From assembly GCA_043228905.1 (NCBI GenBank), contig JBHGNT010000008.1, positions 13,082,001-13,146,000 of the forward strand: a stretch of DNA of 64,000 nt, read 5' to 3'. The translations under genes were made by a program, and so were the position numbers. Under the pieces are notes generated by a model, which was given only the letters and a program-made list of their open reading frames with translations, did no database searches and was not told the DNA's origin. The DNA comes from Azolla caroliniana. Its lineage: Eukaryota; Polypodiophyta. This document shows, piece after piece, positions 1 to 10,949 of this stretch. Position 1 is the first letter of the stretch, and each line of letters opens with the position of its first letter.

Positions 1-271
1 ACTGCCGAATCTGCTATTCCAGGTCCTATCTGTTCGCATTTACGGAAAACACACACAGAGTAAAACATTGTAGATACAAAGACACTATTAGGCAATAGAT
101 CGTTCCATGCCTTCTGCATTAGAATCTGATCTAGCACACAAACAAACAAAAATCGACTCCATTCTCCCTGATGAGGGAAATTAGCTACTGTTTTTATTGC
201 TTTTGGGTCCAATATGTCGTATTTGTTCTTCCTGGAAGAGTGATATATCTCTCAATTTCAAAACTTAGGGC
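1..271. other. Unassigned sequence left of Copia-1
   Basis: No coding similarity, RNA gene or repeat boundary is recognised here. It is AT-rich and abuts the left target-site copy of Copia-1. If the ENT gene has its 5' exons to the left of the window, this would be intronic, but nothing in the sequence shows that. Confidence 0.4.
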
Positions 272-276
272 CCACC

Positions 277-498
277 TGTTGTAAGTCGGTGGAGCAGAGA
301 ACCACAGTTCTTCTCAAAGGGTCTGAATGCAGAGACAGCAAATGAAGAGGAGAAACTCTGAGAGAGCAAGACATACATAGATGAGGGCGGCAATAGTTCT
401 GCCCTACTTCATTTCAGCAGAGAAATTTTCCCCGAAAAAAGAGCACAGAACATTTTGGCCTTTCCACACTTTGTACATGTATCTATGTACATGTAACA
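277..498 (-). repeat. 3' LTR of Copia-1
   Basis: 222-bp LTR, TG...CA on both strands. It matches the 250-bp right LTR apart from scattered substitutions and a missing block of about 30 bp near the middle. CCACC precedes it. Confidence 0.88.
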
Positions 499-595
499 AT
501 CTCCCACTAAAAGGCCTAAACTAAGAGTACGAACAATAGAAGGTTGAACTATACAGGGCCTATACCTCCCACCTGATGGGCATGTTACATAGGCA

Positions 596-1266
596 CTAGG
601 TGATCCCCATCAAGTGACAACAATGCTCCAATGCATCTTGTGGTAAGGCCTTCATCAATGCATCTGCGGCATTTTCTCGAGAAACGACCTTCTCAAGGCT
701 AATACAACCATTAGCTAAGCATTCCCGAATGAAATGGTATTGCACTCCAATGTGATTGGTCTTTGCATGATATACTGGGTTCTTAGCCAAAGCAATGGCA
801 CTCTGACTATCACAAAACAATTTGGGTACATGTGGGGGTATACCTATATCATGAGCTAATCGAGAAAGCCATATTGCTTCCTTACATGCCTCATTGGCTG
901 CAATATACTCTGCCTCTGTAGTTGACAATGCAACACATTCTTGAAGATGAGATCTCCGAGCAATGGCACCTACCATAATTTGAAAAATGTACCCTGAAGT
1001 AGATTTCCTACTATCAACACATCCAGCATAATCTGAATCTGTGTATCCGATGATAGAGACATTACCTCTACACAAACATAGACACTTATCTTTAGTGCCA
1101 CGCAAATATCTCAACATCTGACTTGACTGCATCCCAATGTTTCTTACCAGGATTTGACATAAATTGACTTATCGCTCCCACTGCAAATGCAATGTCTACT
1201 CTAGTAGCGACCATGGCATACATAAGACTACCAGTAGCAGATTGATAAGGAATCTTGGTCATGATT
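596..1266 (-). pseudogene. Copia-1 RNase H / end of RT (fragment)
   Basis: The minus strand encodes the Copia RNase H region: the RYLRGTKD, YTDSDYAG, STSGYIF, ALSTTEAEYIAA and CDSQSAIALAKNP blocks appear in the usual order. Just upstream (1132-1266, different frame) lies the conserved GSLMYAMVATR / SNPGKKHWDAVK segment, so one frameshift separates them. The reading stops abruptly at 1266, where Copia-2 was inserted, and resumes at 6205. The coding match is convincing, but the fragment cannot make a functional enzyme because the upstream domains are missing. Confidence 0.85.
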
Positions 1267-1542
1267 TAAAGGTAAAGAGGGATGTTTGACGGATCAGCTA
1301 TTGAGAGATGACGTTCAGCAAACAGGACTGTAGTAGAGATAAGAGTAGAGACACACAGATCTTTGGTGTACCCAACCGCCTTGATTGGTACACAAGAAAA
1401 AAGAAGGTTATTATATTAGTTAACCTTACATAGAAAGTGGTGTGTTCACATTATAAAAGGAGGTGTCCTGTCCAGGTGAACAATGTGTTCACATATACGA
1501 ATAATTACCTAATTTGTGAACTACGGGCCTTTACACCTAACA
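1267..1542 (-). repeat. 3' LTR of Copia-2
   Basis: 276 bp; sense start TGTTAGG, sense end CCTTTA. The adjacent internal side (1543-1556) is purine-rich on the sense strand (a GTGGGAGG core), the expected polypurine tract. Confidence 0.92.
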
Positions 1543-1572
1543 ACCTCCCACTTAAAGGTCCGATGTGAACAT

Positions 1573-4500
1573 TCAAGTAACTCCCACTAGCTGTATGCAA
1601 TGCTCATGTTGAGCTTTGCCAAGACTTTTAGTGAGAATATCTGCAGGATTATCCTGTGTTTTGATCTTGGTCAATGTTACTAGACCATCCTCCAAAACTT
1701 GTCTGATAAAGTGATGTCGCACATCAATGTGTTTGGTGCGCGAATGAAACATGGCATTCTTAGCCAGATACACAGCACTCTGGCTATCACATCCTAACAC
1801 AGGAGTACTAACAGACATGCCAAGATCTTCACCAAGTCTACTGAGCCATATAGCTTCCTTTGAAGCTTCTGTAGCTGAAATATATTCAGCTTCAGTAGTA
1901 CTCAGTGCTACAATCTTTTGCAATTTGGAGCACCAAGACACTGCTCCACCAGCAACTGTAAATATATACCCGCTAGTAGACTTACGTGTATCCAAGTCAC
2001 CTGCCATGTCTGCATCACAATATCCCTGCAAATTTAATGCACCCTTCCCATAGCATAAACATTTTCTCTGTGTACCTTTAAGATACCTGAAAACACACTT
2101 GACAGCCTCCCAATGTGCTTTCCCGGGATTAGACATATAGCGACTAACAACTCCCACTGCATAAGCAATATCTGGACGAGTAGCTACCATAGCATACATT
2201 AGAGAACCACATGCTGATGCATAAGGAATTCCCTTCATAGCATTGATTTCCATCTCATCCTTTGGACAATCAGCCTTGCTGAGTTTAAGATATGACGGCA
2301 AAGGAACTCCAAGGGACTTTGCTTCTGCCATATTAAATCTGTTAAGCACTTTTTCAATGTACTTTTCTTGTGACAAAAACAACAATTTGTCTTTTCTGTT
2401 TCTACTGATTCTCATGCCCAAAATATGCTCTGCATTTCCCAAATCTTTCATAGAGAAGACCAATTTCAGTTGATCTTTTAGAGCATCAAGACTAGTCTTT
2501 CTTTTCCCAGCTAGCAACATATCATCCACATATAGAACAAGTATGATAGGACTGTCATCGATATCCTTTTTCGTGTATAAACAATGATCTGCATAGCTAC
2601 GATCAAAGCCTTGAGAAAGCATAAAAGTATCAAACTTCTTATACCACTGTCGTGGTGCTTGTTTTAGGCCATACAAGCTACGTTTTAGTTTGCATACCAA
2701 ATGCTCCTTGTTAGAGACTACAAAACCCTCAGGTTGTTTCATGTAGATCTCTTCATCAATATCACCATGCAAAAAAGCGGTCTTTACATCCATTTGGTAC
2801 AACTCCAAATTAAGCATTGCAGTGAGAGCAAATAGCACACGAAGTGTGGTCATCTTCACAACAGGAGAGAAGACCTCTTGGAAGTCAATACCTTCCTTCT
2901 GTGCATAACCCTTGGCAACTAATCTTGCCTTGTATTTTGGTTTCCCTTCAATTTCCTTTACCTTATAAACCCACTTATTTGGAAGAGCTTTCCTTCCTTG
3001 AGGTAAGGACACAAGATCCCATGTATCATTTGCATATAAAGATTTTATTTCTTCTTGCATTGCAAGCTCCCACTTACTACTAAGTTCACATGACATTGCC
3101 TCCTTATAAGTAAGAGGTTCACCCTCATCTGACAGCATGACATAATGCAAAGAGGGGTCATATCTATATATCTGCCTCCTTGAACGATTAGACCTACGTA
3201 CCCAATGATCAGTATTTTCTGGGATTGGTTCTAAATCTGGAGGAAAATCATTTTCAGCACTTTCTGGCTGTTGCGAACCATGTCCAGCATGTTGTTCGAC
3301 ATCTATATTTTGTTCTTCAGTACCTTCATCTCGTTGACCAATATCTTCATGAGCATCTCTTTGCTGTCCAACTTCTTCTGGCTCAAAGATAACCGGTTGA
3401 CCATCATATTCAACCTTTGGTATAGCATCATGAGGTTTATTTTCAGATTTTGTGGATGGCTGTAATTGCTGAAATGTAACGCTCTTAGAGTTCCCAACAG
3501 AGGAACAAGCATTTTTCAGCAATTTTTCTTCATTAAAAACAACATCCCGGCTGCGTACAATTTTTCTGGACTGAGGTAACCAAATCCTATAGCCCATTTC
3601 ACCTTCATCACCATAGCCCATAAAAATGCCCATGGTGGACTTAGCATCGAGCTTATTTCTCAGCTCACTTCTAATGTGTACAAACGCATCACAACCGAAA
3701 ATTCGTAAATGGTCATATGAAGCTGGTTTGCCAGACCAAACCTCCTCAGGGATTCCATTTTTTAAGGACTTGTTGGGAGAACGATTACATATATGAACCG
3801 CGGTTTTTAATGCTTCTCCCCAAAATTCATGAGGGAGATTAGCTGTGGACAGCATGCATCGTACTCGCTCACACAAGGTCCTATTATACCTTTCTGCCAC
3901 CCCATTTGATGAAGGGTTATATGGAGCAGTAAGCTCTCTTTTAATACCATGTAAGTCACAATAAGACTTAAATTCTGCAGATGTAAACTCACCCCCATTA
4001 TCTGTTCTGAGACATTTCAGTTTTGTCCCTTTTTGAGTAGTCACAAATGCATGAAAAGATTTAAATGCATCAAATGCATCACCTTTTCTTTTCATCAAGT
4101 ACACCCAAATCTTCCTAGAATAATCATCGATAAAGGAAATAAAATATGCAGCACCGCCCAAGGATTTTACAGGCATGCTACATACATCAGAATGCACCAA
4201 ATCTAGCACATTTGGTTTACGAGAGATACCAGAATAATAAGAATTTCTCACTTGTTTGCCAAATAGACAATCATTACAAAAAACCAGCTTTGATCCTTTA
4301 ACATCAAATCTTTTTAAAGCAGAAAGGACTTCAAGTCCTTTTTGGCTCATATGTCCTAATCTCTTATGCCAAAGCTCTAAACGAGAGTCGAATTCAGCAA
4401 TAGCAAGAAACTTTCCAGGTAAAGCTTTACATTGCAAACAGTACAGAGTGCCCTTTTTGCAACCTTTCACAATAACCATAGATCCTTTCTTTAGTTTCCA

Positions 4501-5760
4501 TAATCCACCACCGAATAATGTGGTGTAACCATGCAAATCCATTTGTCCTACAGATAGCAAACTTTTCTTAATGCCAGGTACATACCTAACATCTTTGAGC
4601 ACAAGCTCTTGACCATTATCCAAAGACAAGTGTATGGTTCCAATACCATCAATATTGCAAGCACTATTGTTACCAAGATAAACTTTTCCATAACTGCCTG
4701 CATCAAATGTGGTAAAGCACTCCAAACATGGAGTAACATGAAAAGAAGCCCCAGAGTCTACTATCCATGTCTGTGTCAATCCATCATCGATTGACAATAA
4801 AGCATCAATAACATCTGTTTTGGTGATTTGCATGTCTTGAACATGAGCTATAAAGGCATCACCTGTAATACAAAGTACATCACCATCTTCACCAGATAGC
4901 TCTTCAATGATAACATTTGAAGCCATATTAGCTTTCTCTGTTGTATTAAACTTATCCTCTTTGTTTTTCTTCTCTCCAACATTCTTCTTCCTTTCTAGTT
5001 CCATCTTCCAATATCTACAATCAGGTTTCTTATGACCTTTACGGCCACAATGATAGCAAGTGATATCTTGTTGTTTTCCTTTCCCTCTACTCTTACTTCT
5101 ATTTCTTTGTCCTACATTTGGGTTCCTCTTATCATATCTCCCCCTAATATTGTATGCTGAACCACTACCTTCTCCGCTAGATTGTCTTCTAATCTCTTCA
5201 CTGAGAATAGAGCCCCGCACACCATCGAAGGTCAAGGTGGGGCTATTAGATAGTGAAACAACTAATGTTTCCCACGAATCCGGTAAAGTCATAAGTAGGA
5301 AGATAGCTTTGAGCTTGTCATCAAAAGCTGGTAATCCTGAATCTTGTAGTTGGGAGAGAGTACCTGTGAATAAAGATAGATGCTCTGTTGCACCTTTCGA
5401 CTCATCAAGCCTCATACTGACAAGTTTTCTCATCAAATGCACCTGATTCACAGGAGTAGTATTCTCGTAAGTTTTCTTAAGTTTCTCCCAAACTTGATGG
5501 GCAGTAGTCAAGCCCTTTACATCTACAAGAATTTCATCAGAAACAGCCATTTTAATATATGTAATGGCTTTCTTATTCAGAGTGTTCCAAGCATCATTTT
5601 CCATGCTCTCTGGTTTCGTTTCTACAAGAGCATCTTCACAATCTCTTAGAAAGAGGATGCCCAGCATACGCTCTTTCCATAATTCGAAACCTTTTCCATC
5701 AAATCTCTTGATTTCAAAGAGGTTTTTCACTTCAGCTGAAGTGGAGGCCATTGCTCCCAA
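1573..5760 (-). CDS. Copia-2 gag-pol polyprotein
   Basis: An intact 1395-residue polyprotein encoding everything needed for Ty1/copia replication. Order: UBN2-type gag (about 15-200); zinc knuckle C-x2-C-x4-H-x4-C at 235-248; aspartic protease with DSGAS near 335; GAG-pre-integrase (LWHKRLGHMS) near 464; integrase core with D in HSDVC (about 524), D in DNGGEF (about 587) and E in NGVAERYNR (about 624); RT from about 880 with YVDDML near 1077; RNase H from about 1225 with DADMAG and STTEAEYIS. No frameshift or stop is present, and protease, integrase and RT key residues are kept. The start lies about 170 nt from the primer site. Together with near-identical LTRs this predicts recent, perhaps current, activity. 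Confidence 0.96.
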   Translation of the reverse strand: MGAMASTSAEVKNLFEIKRFDGKGFELWKERMLGILFLRDCEDALVETKPESMENDAWNTLNKKAITYIKMAVSDEILVDVKGLTTAHQVWEKLKKTYENTTPVNQVHLMRKLVSMRLDESKGATEHLSLFTGTLSQLQDSGLPAFDDKLKAIFLLMTLPDSWETLVVSLSNSPTLTFDGVRGSILSEEIRRQSSGEGSGSAYNIRGRYDKRNPNVGQRNRSKSRGKGKQQDITCYHCGRKGHKKPDCRYWKMELERKKNVGEKKNKEDKFNTTEKANMASNVIIEELSGEDGDVLCITGDAFIAHVQDMQITKTDVIDALLSIDDGLTQTWIVDSGASFHVTPCLECFTTFDAGSYGKVYLGNNSACNIDGIGTIHLSLDNGQELVLKDVRYVPGIKKSLLSVGQMDLHGYTTLFGGGLWKLKKGSMVIVKGCKKGTLYCLQCKALPGKFLAIAEFDSRLELWHKRLGHMSQKGLEVLSALKRFDVKGSKLVFCNDCLFGKQVRNSYYSGISRKPNVLDLVHSDVCSMPVKSLGGAAYFISFIDDYSRKIWVYLMKRKGDAFDAFKSFHAFVTTQKGTKLKCLRTDNGGEFTSAEFKSYCDLHGIKRELTAPYNPSSNGVAERYNRTLCERVRCMLSTANLPHEFWGEALKTAVHICNRSPNKSLKNGIPEEVWSGKPASYDHLRIFGCDAFVHIRSELRNKLDAKSTMGIFMGYGDEGEMGYRIWLPQSRKIVRSRDVVFNEEKLLKNACSSVGNSKSVTFQQLQPSTKSENKPHDAIPKVEYDGQPVIFEPEEVGQQRDAHEDIGQRDEGTEEQNIDVEQHAGHGSQQPESAENDFPPDLEPIPENTDHWVRRSNRSRRQIYRYDPSLHYVMLSDEGEPLTYKEAMSCELSSKWELAMQEEIKSLYANDTWDLVSLPQGRKALPNKWVYKVKEIEGKPKYKARLVAKGYAQKEGIDFQEVFSPVVKMTTLRVLFALTAMLNLELYQMDVKTAFLHGDIDEEIYMKQPEGFVVSNKEHLVCKLKRSLYGLKQAPRQWYKKFDTFMLSQGFDRSYADHCLYTKKDIDDSPIILVLYVDDMLLAGKRKTSLDALKDQLKLVFSMKDLGNAEHILGMRISRNRKDKLLFLSQEKYIEKVLNRFNMAEAKSLGVPLPSYLKLSKADCPKDEMEINAMKGIPYASACGSLMYAMVATRPDIAYAVGVVSRYMSNPGKAHWEAVKCVFRYLKGTQRKCLCYGKGALNLQGYCDADMAGDLDTRKSTSGYIFTVAGGAVSWCSKLQKIVALSTTEAEYISATEASKEAIWLSRLGEDLGMSVSTPVLGCDSQSAVYLAKNAMFHSRTKHIDVRHHFIRQVLEDGLVTLTKIKTQDNPADILTKSLGKAQHEHCIQLVGVT

Positions 5761-5912
5761 GATTTATGACAGATGCCTTCAGAAATTGAGCAGAATACCA
5801 ATAGAAAAGGGTCTGACAGATTTTTTATTTTTTTATTTTTTTTATTTTTTAAATCTGTGTTTTCTGCTGATTCTGAATCTAAAGAAAAACAGCAAAGTAG
5901 AGGAAAGAGATT

Positions 5913-5926
5913 TGGCTCTGATACCA
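5913..5926 (-). promoter_or_regulatory. Copia-2 primer-binding site (tRNA-iMet)
   Basis: The sense strand reads TGGTATCAGAGCCA, complementary to the 3' end of plant initiator tRNA-Met, two nucleotides inside the 5' LTR. Confidence 0.9.
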
Positions 5927-5928
5927 GT

Positions 5929-6204
5929 TAAAGGTAAAGAGGGATGTTTGACGGATCAGCCATTGAGAGATGACGTTCAGCAAACAGGACTGTAGTAGAG
6001 ATAAGAGTAGAGACACACAGATCTTTGGTGTACCCAACCGCCTTGATTGGTACACAAGAAAAAAGAAGGTTATTATATTAGTTAACCTTACATAGAAAGT
6101 GGTGTGTTCACATTATAAAAGGAGGTGTCCTGTCCAGGTGAACAATGTGTTCACATATACGAATAATTACCTAATTTGTGAACTACGGGCCTTTACACCT
6201 AACA
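5929..6204 (-). repeat. 5' LTR of Copia-2
   Basis: 276 bp and almost identical to 1267-1542. It is followed by the target duplication TGATT and then by the resumed Copia-1 reading frame. Confidence 0.92.
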
Positions 6205-7497
6205 TGATTTCCTTGTCCTCATCAGATGTGGGGTGCTCAGCTTTACATATGCAGGCAATGGAGTGCTCAACGGCTTTGCATTCTCCATATTAAACCTCTT
6301 GAGTACTTTGGATATGTACTCAGCCTGAGATAAGTAAATGCATCGTTTACTCCTTCATGAGTAATACGCATACCGAGAATATGTTTTGCGTCCCCCAAAT
6401 CATCCTTCATGTCAAAAGTCTGACTCAAGTTTTGTTGAGAAATCATTGCGGAATAGATCACAATAAATGAACTACGCGCTGAAATACGAATCACAGAAAT
6501 GCCAGAAAGACAAGATAAACAAGATGTACACAGAGATTTACGTGGAAACCCTAAAACGGGGAAAACCACGGGTGAACAGAACTTCACTATACAAATAGTG
6601 GATATACAATAGTGAGAAGGTTACAACACTCTCTCACGAGTGCATCAGCTGCCCAGGGCTCTTCGCGTCTGCTGTTACACACACAGCTATGGCACGACTC
6701 TCACTTCTCTCTCTCTCCCTCTCACTCTCTACACAACTACTTCTGTTTCAACTCTGTTCATCACACACATAAAGTTTGCCCTAGTTGTATATATACCTAT
6801 ACAACTTTCTGGCTATTTACATACGTAGTCCTAATGGGGCGCACACTTAGACTATTTACAGATATAGTCTCCCGAGTTGGCTATTTACACGATTCTAGTT
6901 TCGGCCTCGGCTGAGTCACTCATCAACTCGGCTCCTCTCTCTCCCCATCCGAGAGACCTGTTTCCTAACATCATCATCATTATTATTACTATAATAAAAA
7001 TAGTCGAATCTTCAAACAGTCGACTCACTGTTTTTCGACTCTTCGACTGTCGGCTTTCCGATCAGTCGGTTCTTCCTCTCACTGGAGAGACATATTCCCA
7101 ACAAGTTTTTCTTCAACAAGGATAACTCATCCTTGTTTTTACCAACGATAAACATGTCATCAACATAGAGTATCAACATAATAGAACTCTCATCTGAATA
7201 TTTTTTCGTATGAAGGCAAGGATCCTCATTGCTTCTAGTGCACCCTTTAGTCTTCATAAAAGCATCAAACTTTTGGTACCACAATCTTGGGGACTGCTTA
7301 AGCCCGTACAAGCTCTTCCTGAGTTTACATACCAAGTGTTCTTTGCCTGGGATTTCATAACCTTCTGGTTGTTCCATATAGATCTCCTCATCAAGATCCC
7401 TATGCAAGAAAGCAGTCTTTACTACTGATTCCAACTCTGCCAAATGTAGTGAGGTCTCCCACCACAACTTATTTCCACTGAAAAATATGTTGAACAA
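6205..7497 (-). pseudogene. Copia-1 reverse transcriptase (fragment, interrupted)
   Basis: Minus-strand RT blocks run from 7497 down to about 7109 (AFLHRDLDEEIYMEQPEGY, LYGLKQSPRLWYQKFD, LILYVDDMFIVG, then KNKDELSLLKKNL). After the solo LTR they continue at 6432-6205 (QTFDMKDDLGDAKHILGMRI). The two parts join exactly across the solo LTR and its AGTTT duplication. Upstream of 7450 only about 200 bp remain before the primer site, so gag to early RT has been deleted. Further frameshifts near 6350 and 6290 confirm decay. Confidence 0.85.
6433..7103 (-). mobile_element. Solo LTR of another Copia family
   Basis: A 671-bp TG...CA sequence flanked by the 5-bp duplication AGTTT (6428-6432 and 7104-7108), with no internal domain. 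It contains the ACGTGGAAACCCTAAAACGG motif near one end and an AAGTTTGCCCTAGTTGTAT block; both recur in the Copia-5 LTR and, inverted, in the Copia-3 LTR, so it belongs to that Copia lineage. It presumably arose by LTR-LTR recombination after insertion into Copia-1. Confidence 0.88.
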
Positions 7498-7659
7498 GCG
7501 TGAGTGTTTGAATCAAAGGAATACCTGTGGATAGCAGACTTTTTTCTTCCTGTCGAAAGAGAAAGAAATGCTGAAGATGCCCAACAGCAGATCAATGCTT
7601 CAGCCATTCTCCGACACTCGTTGCTACAATCTCCCTGGCTCCCTATTGCGGTCTCCCAA

Positions 7660-7672
7660 CGCTCTGATACCA
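7660..7672 (-). promoter_or_regulatory. Copia-1 primer-binding site (tRNA-iMet)
   Basis: The sense strand reads TGGTATCAGAGC immediately inside the right LTR, which fixes the element's orientation. Confidence 0.85.
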
Positions 7673-7673
7673 C

Positions 7674-7923
7674 TGTTGTAAGTCGGTGGAGCAGAGAACC
7701 ACAGTTCTTCTAAAGGGTCTGAATGCAGAGACAGCAAATGAAGAGGAGAAACCCTGAGAGAGCAAGACACATATAGACGAGGGTGGCAATAGTTCTGCAC
7801 TACTTCATTTCAGCCGAGAAGTTTTCCCCCAATAGCTACAAAAGAATAATAGAAAGGGAAAAAAAGAGCGCAGACTATTTTGGGCTTTTCACACTATGTA
7901 CATGTATCTATGTACATGTAACA
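7674..7923 (-). repeat. 5' LTR of Copia-1
   Basis: 250 bp, TGTTGTAAG...TGTAACA, followed by the CCACC duplication (7924-7928). It carries about 30 bp not present in the left LTR. Confidence 0.88.
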
Positions 7924-8099
7924 CCACCTAACAGTAATTACCGAGTGATTATCTGCATCCACATAACAAGAGTGAGTAGAAGGAATTTCTTCTGCATCTT
8001 TAGAGTGCCAAGACGAATTTTATCTTGTAGTCATTGGATCATGATATCTATAGAATCCAAAACTCAAGAACCACAGGTCATCAAAGGTGTAGAAGCAGT

Positions 8100-10930
8100 G
8101 ATCAGGTGAAAAATCATAGGGCAAGCCCTCTTATGTTTTATCCCATAGCGACATCCTCTTCTTAATGTCAAAGATTTTTCTCTGTTAGCAAAAACGTGGA
8201 TATCAAGATGTGGAATAAAATTTCAAGTAGCATCATGTAGGTGCCCTAACTTATGATAATGGACAACTTATATACAAGATGAATGGCTTTCCAATTTCAT
8301 TCTAGATACACATCTCATCTACAGATGTTCTTTCTCGAAGGTGGTGGAATTTGAGGCTGGATTGTATCTAACTGGAACCAAGTTCTTAAAATATCGTTAC
8401 CTTATATCGTTACCTCCTCATCCCTGACAACGTCATGACTTGTGGACAATCTATTTGTTTGTCATGTACATGTGGAGGCCGGGAGCACATATGGTTGCCT
8501 CCTACATAAATAGAGGTTCCTTGGTGTTGAATAACCATACTCAGGTATGAGGCTCCTGCAAGTTGCAATGTCATTCTAGCAGGGCTACAGATGCGTATCC
8601 TTGAGTAAGTCAATCCTTGGCGGCCTCTATCATAGAGAAGCGCTCATTTGTGCTTATAAATATGACTCCTAAATATACATTCAACTTACCCTCATGTTAG
8701 AGTGAAGATAACTTGTCTGCAAGTTGGCATGTATGTGTTGAAGATCATGTGTTTAGTCTTTCCATGGTTTTTAATGAGAATCTTTTTTGCAGCAATAACC
8801 ATCAAAAGCATTGAGATGATGTTGTAGACCTCTGTGAGATTTAGACACCAAAATTAAGTCATTAGTGTAAAGAAGAATGTGGAGTGGTTTACCTGATATG
8901 TCAATTCCCTCACTGCCTACGCAATCTGGTTCCTGTTGATGTACAATTTAAAGTGTGTAGGGGAGAGTGGACATCCTTGACTCACACCAAGGATGCTTGG
9001 GATGACGTCCAATAGTCCCCATGGACACCTAAATCATCCCAACACTCACTCATAGTGTATCTGTTGCTGACATCATGTCAGATGGAAGTGTGAATGCACT
9101 TGGTAAAGTATCAAAGGCCTTCAAGAAATCTACAAAGCATCCACAATCTCATCTTTTGCGCCTTTTTTTGATCCACTAGGAAATGTAATTAATGTAAGGT
9201 GTGTTTTTTGGTACAGAAAACTCTCATAAATTCTGCTTGACCTAGGGCTCGTATCTTTTTGACCTTGGTAGAAGTGTTGAGTTTGGCCTCGAGCACTGCT
9301 TTATAGAGTTTGGTGAGTATGTGGCCAATCATGATACTCAATAATTCTTTGGTTGATGGGATCCCTTGACTTATCGATAGTCCCAATCATGTGCATGGTC
9401 CATGTGTTGGGACGGCCCTCTCGACGAGGTCCAATTGATTTTATGTGCAACAGTAAGGGTGATTGTGTTATCTGTAAGGGTGATTGTGTTATCTGTAAGG
9501 GTGTGTTGTTGGTCCTTGGCCCTTGCGGACAATACACCATCACAACTAACTTGTCCCTTCTCTCGAGGATATTGTCAATTATGCTCCTGCCACCTCCTAG
9601 TGATAAACATGTAAGGCTGCTAGAATCTGGCCGTGAATTCATCCCACTGTAGATTACCAAGTGATGTCTAGACAATGGCTCTAATTGATGTTTTCCATAT
9701 TTTGTGGCCTTGTTTCCAAGTGCATCATCTGTGGGTTTTTAACCAAGTCATAAGTATCAGGTTGTCTATTTTTTCTTGTTATTGAAGTCTTGAATGAGGA
9801 ATTACGTTGCCGAGACTTGAGTGTCACATAATGCTATTAGATTGGACATTTTAGGGTGATTCAATTTTTGTCTCTCAGTTCCTGATTGTTGTCCTTCACT
9901 TCTGTAGATCTGGTCCTAGATTTCAGTCAGATCCACATGCATCTAGCCTCTGCATCCTGATCCACTAGTTGTTTTGTGGATATATATGGCTTGTCTGAAA
10001 AGAAATAAAATCCAGCCGAGCCTTGTGATGTACTTTGTCTGGTGTTTTTCTTGTTTGTAGACTCCCATTGAAATCCTACACTTGGGGGTTCATTACTTGA
10101 TCTGTGGTTGTAAGGTTTGTTGGAAGAGAAATAATATTCCACCTGACCCTTGTAATTGTACTTAGTCTACTGGTTTTCTTGTTTGCAGGATCCCATTGAA
10201 AATGCCCTCCCACTTGAGTTAGAATTTCTTTGGGCTTTCGTGTGTTTCTGTGATGAGCATGTATCCCCTACCTCGACCTCTTCCATTCTTATCAGGTGTG
10301 TCCAAAGTGATTCATTGCAGTTCCAAACTGCAATGTGTAGCTCTCATTTTTCTGTGCAATAGGCCACAAATTCCCATTTTAATGGCCTTGCTTGGGGTTG
10401 GCATTTAGGGACTCATGAATGCCTGTGACTCGAACATTTGAGTCATCTTGCATACCTCATCTGTTCTTAATATGACTTCCTCATCTTTTGGACTTGTTTC
10501 TTATCTACCTTCACCAATCTAGACTCTTTTGCTTTGATTTCCATTTTTACCTCTTTGACTACCTTTTTCTTCTTCGATGTATAGGTTGTTGACTTCAACC
10601 TCATTGACTAGGGCAAGTTCTACCATTACCTTCCCTTTTTAAAGATTATTGGCCACCTCTTTTAAACTCGATTTGATGTTCTAAAGTTGTCAACTTTGCC
10701 TTCTTTGTTCTTGGTAATTTTCAGCTTCGTTGCTTCATATTTACTCAAATATGTTTGTTTTCTTATTCATGGATAGAGATAGGACGTTTTAAGGCATTAA
10801 TGATTGTATTTGATTTCTTATTTGAGTCTATCAAATCACAAAGTGTTTTCTCAATTTTTGTTAGACGCCCTCACTCTTCTCGAGTGTTGTGATGAGCTCA
10901 ATAGTTGTATGGATAGTAGAGGTAAGGAAA
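8100..10930 (-). pseudogene. LINE-1rem: decayed LINE of the same family as LINE-2
   Basis: Minus-strand peptides in several frames line up in order with LINE-2 (39.8-50.8 kb). A coiled-coil, Lys/Glu-rich ORF1-like stretch lies at about 10.5-10.9 kb. The endonuclease block GFQWES...SAGFYFFSDKPY lies near 10.0 kb and HLVIYSG...LTCLSLGGGRSIIDN near 9.6 kb. RT pieces are WTMHMIGTIDKSRDP with GHILTKLYKAV (9.25-9.42 kb), QGCPLSPTHFKLYI (near 8.96 kb) and LNVYLGVIF (near 8.67 kb). Many frameshifts, an internal deletion between endonuclease and RT and a local duplication make it non-functional. The ends are approximate. It may lie in a large intron of the ENT gene. Confidence 0.7.
9998..10215 (-). 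repeat. Partial tandem duplication inside the LINE remnant
   Basis: Two diverged copies of roughly 85-90 bp (about 9998-10082 and 10124-10215) both contain GAAA/GAGAGAAATAA..., a TTTTTCTTGTTTG block and a CCCATTGAAA block. They derive from the N-terminal endonuclease segment of the LINE. Confidence 0.6.
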
Positions 10931-10949
10931 AAAGATATGGTAAGAAATT

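Larger units (their letters stand above)
1267..6204 (-). mobile_element. Copia-2: full-length, very young Ty1/copia element
   Basis: Two 276-bp LTRs (1267-1542 and 5929-6204) differ at one position that I can see, near the outer third. They are flanked by the 5-bp duplication TGATT (1262-1266 and 6205-6209), and the flanking Copia-1 RT/RNase H reading continues on both sides. A tRNA-iMet primer site, a purine-rich tract next to the 3' LTR and one uninterrupted 1395-codon gag-pol are present, so the copy looks autonomous. On the sense strand the LTRs start TG but end TA rather than CA. Confidence 0.94.
277..7923 (-). mobile_element. Copia-1: old, internally deleted Ty1/copia carrying two later insertions
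   Basis: Two LTRs beginning TGTTGTAAG and ending TGTAACA (277-498 and 7674-7923) are flanked by an identical 5-bp target duplication CCACC (272-276 and 7924-7928). A primer site complementary to tRNA-iMet lies just inside the right LTR, so transcription runs on the minus strand. The remaining interior encodes only part of reverse transcriptase and RNase H; gag, protease and integrase are gone. Copia-2 (1267-6204) and a solo LTR (6433-7103) were inserted later, each with its own target duplication. The two LTRs differ visibly, including an indel of about 30 bp, so this is the oldest layer of the local nest. Confidence 0.9.
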
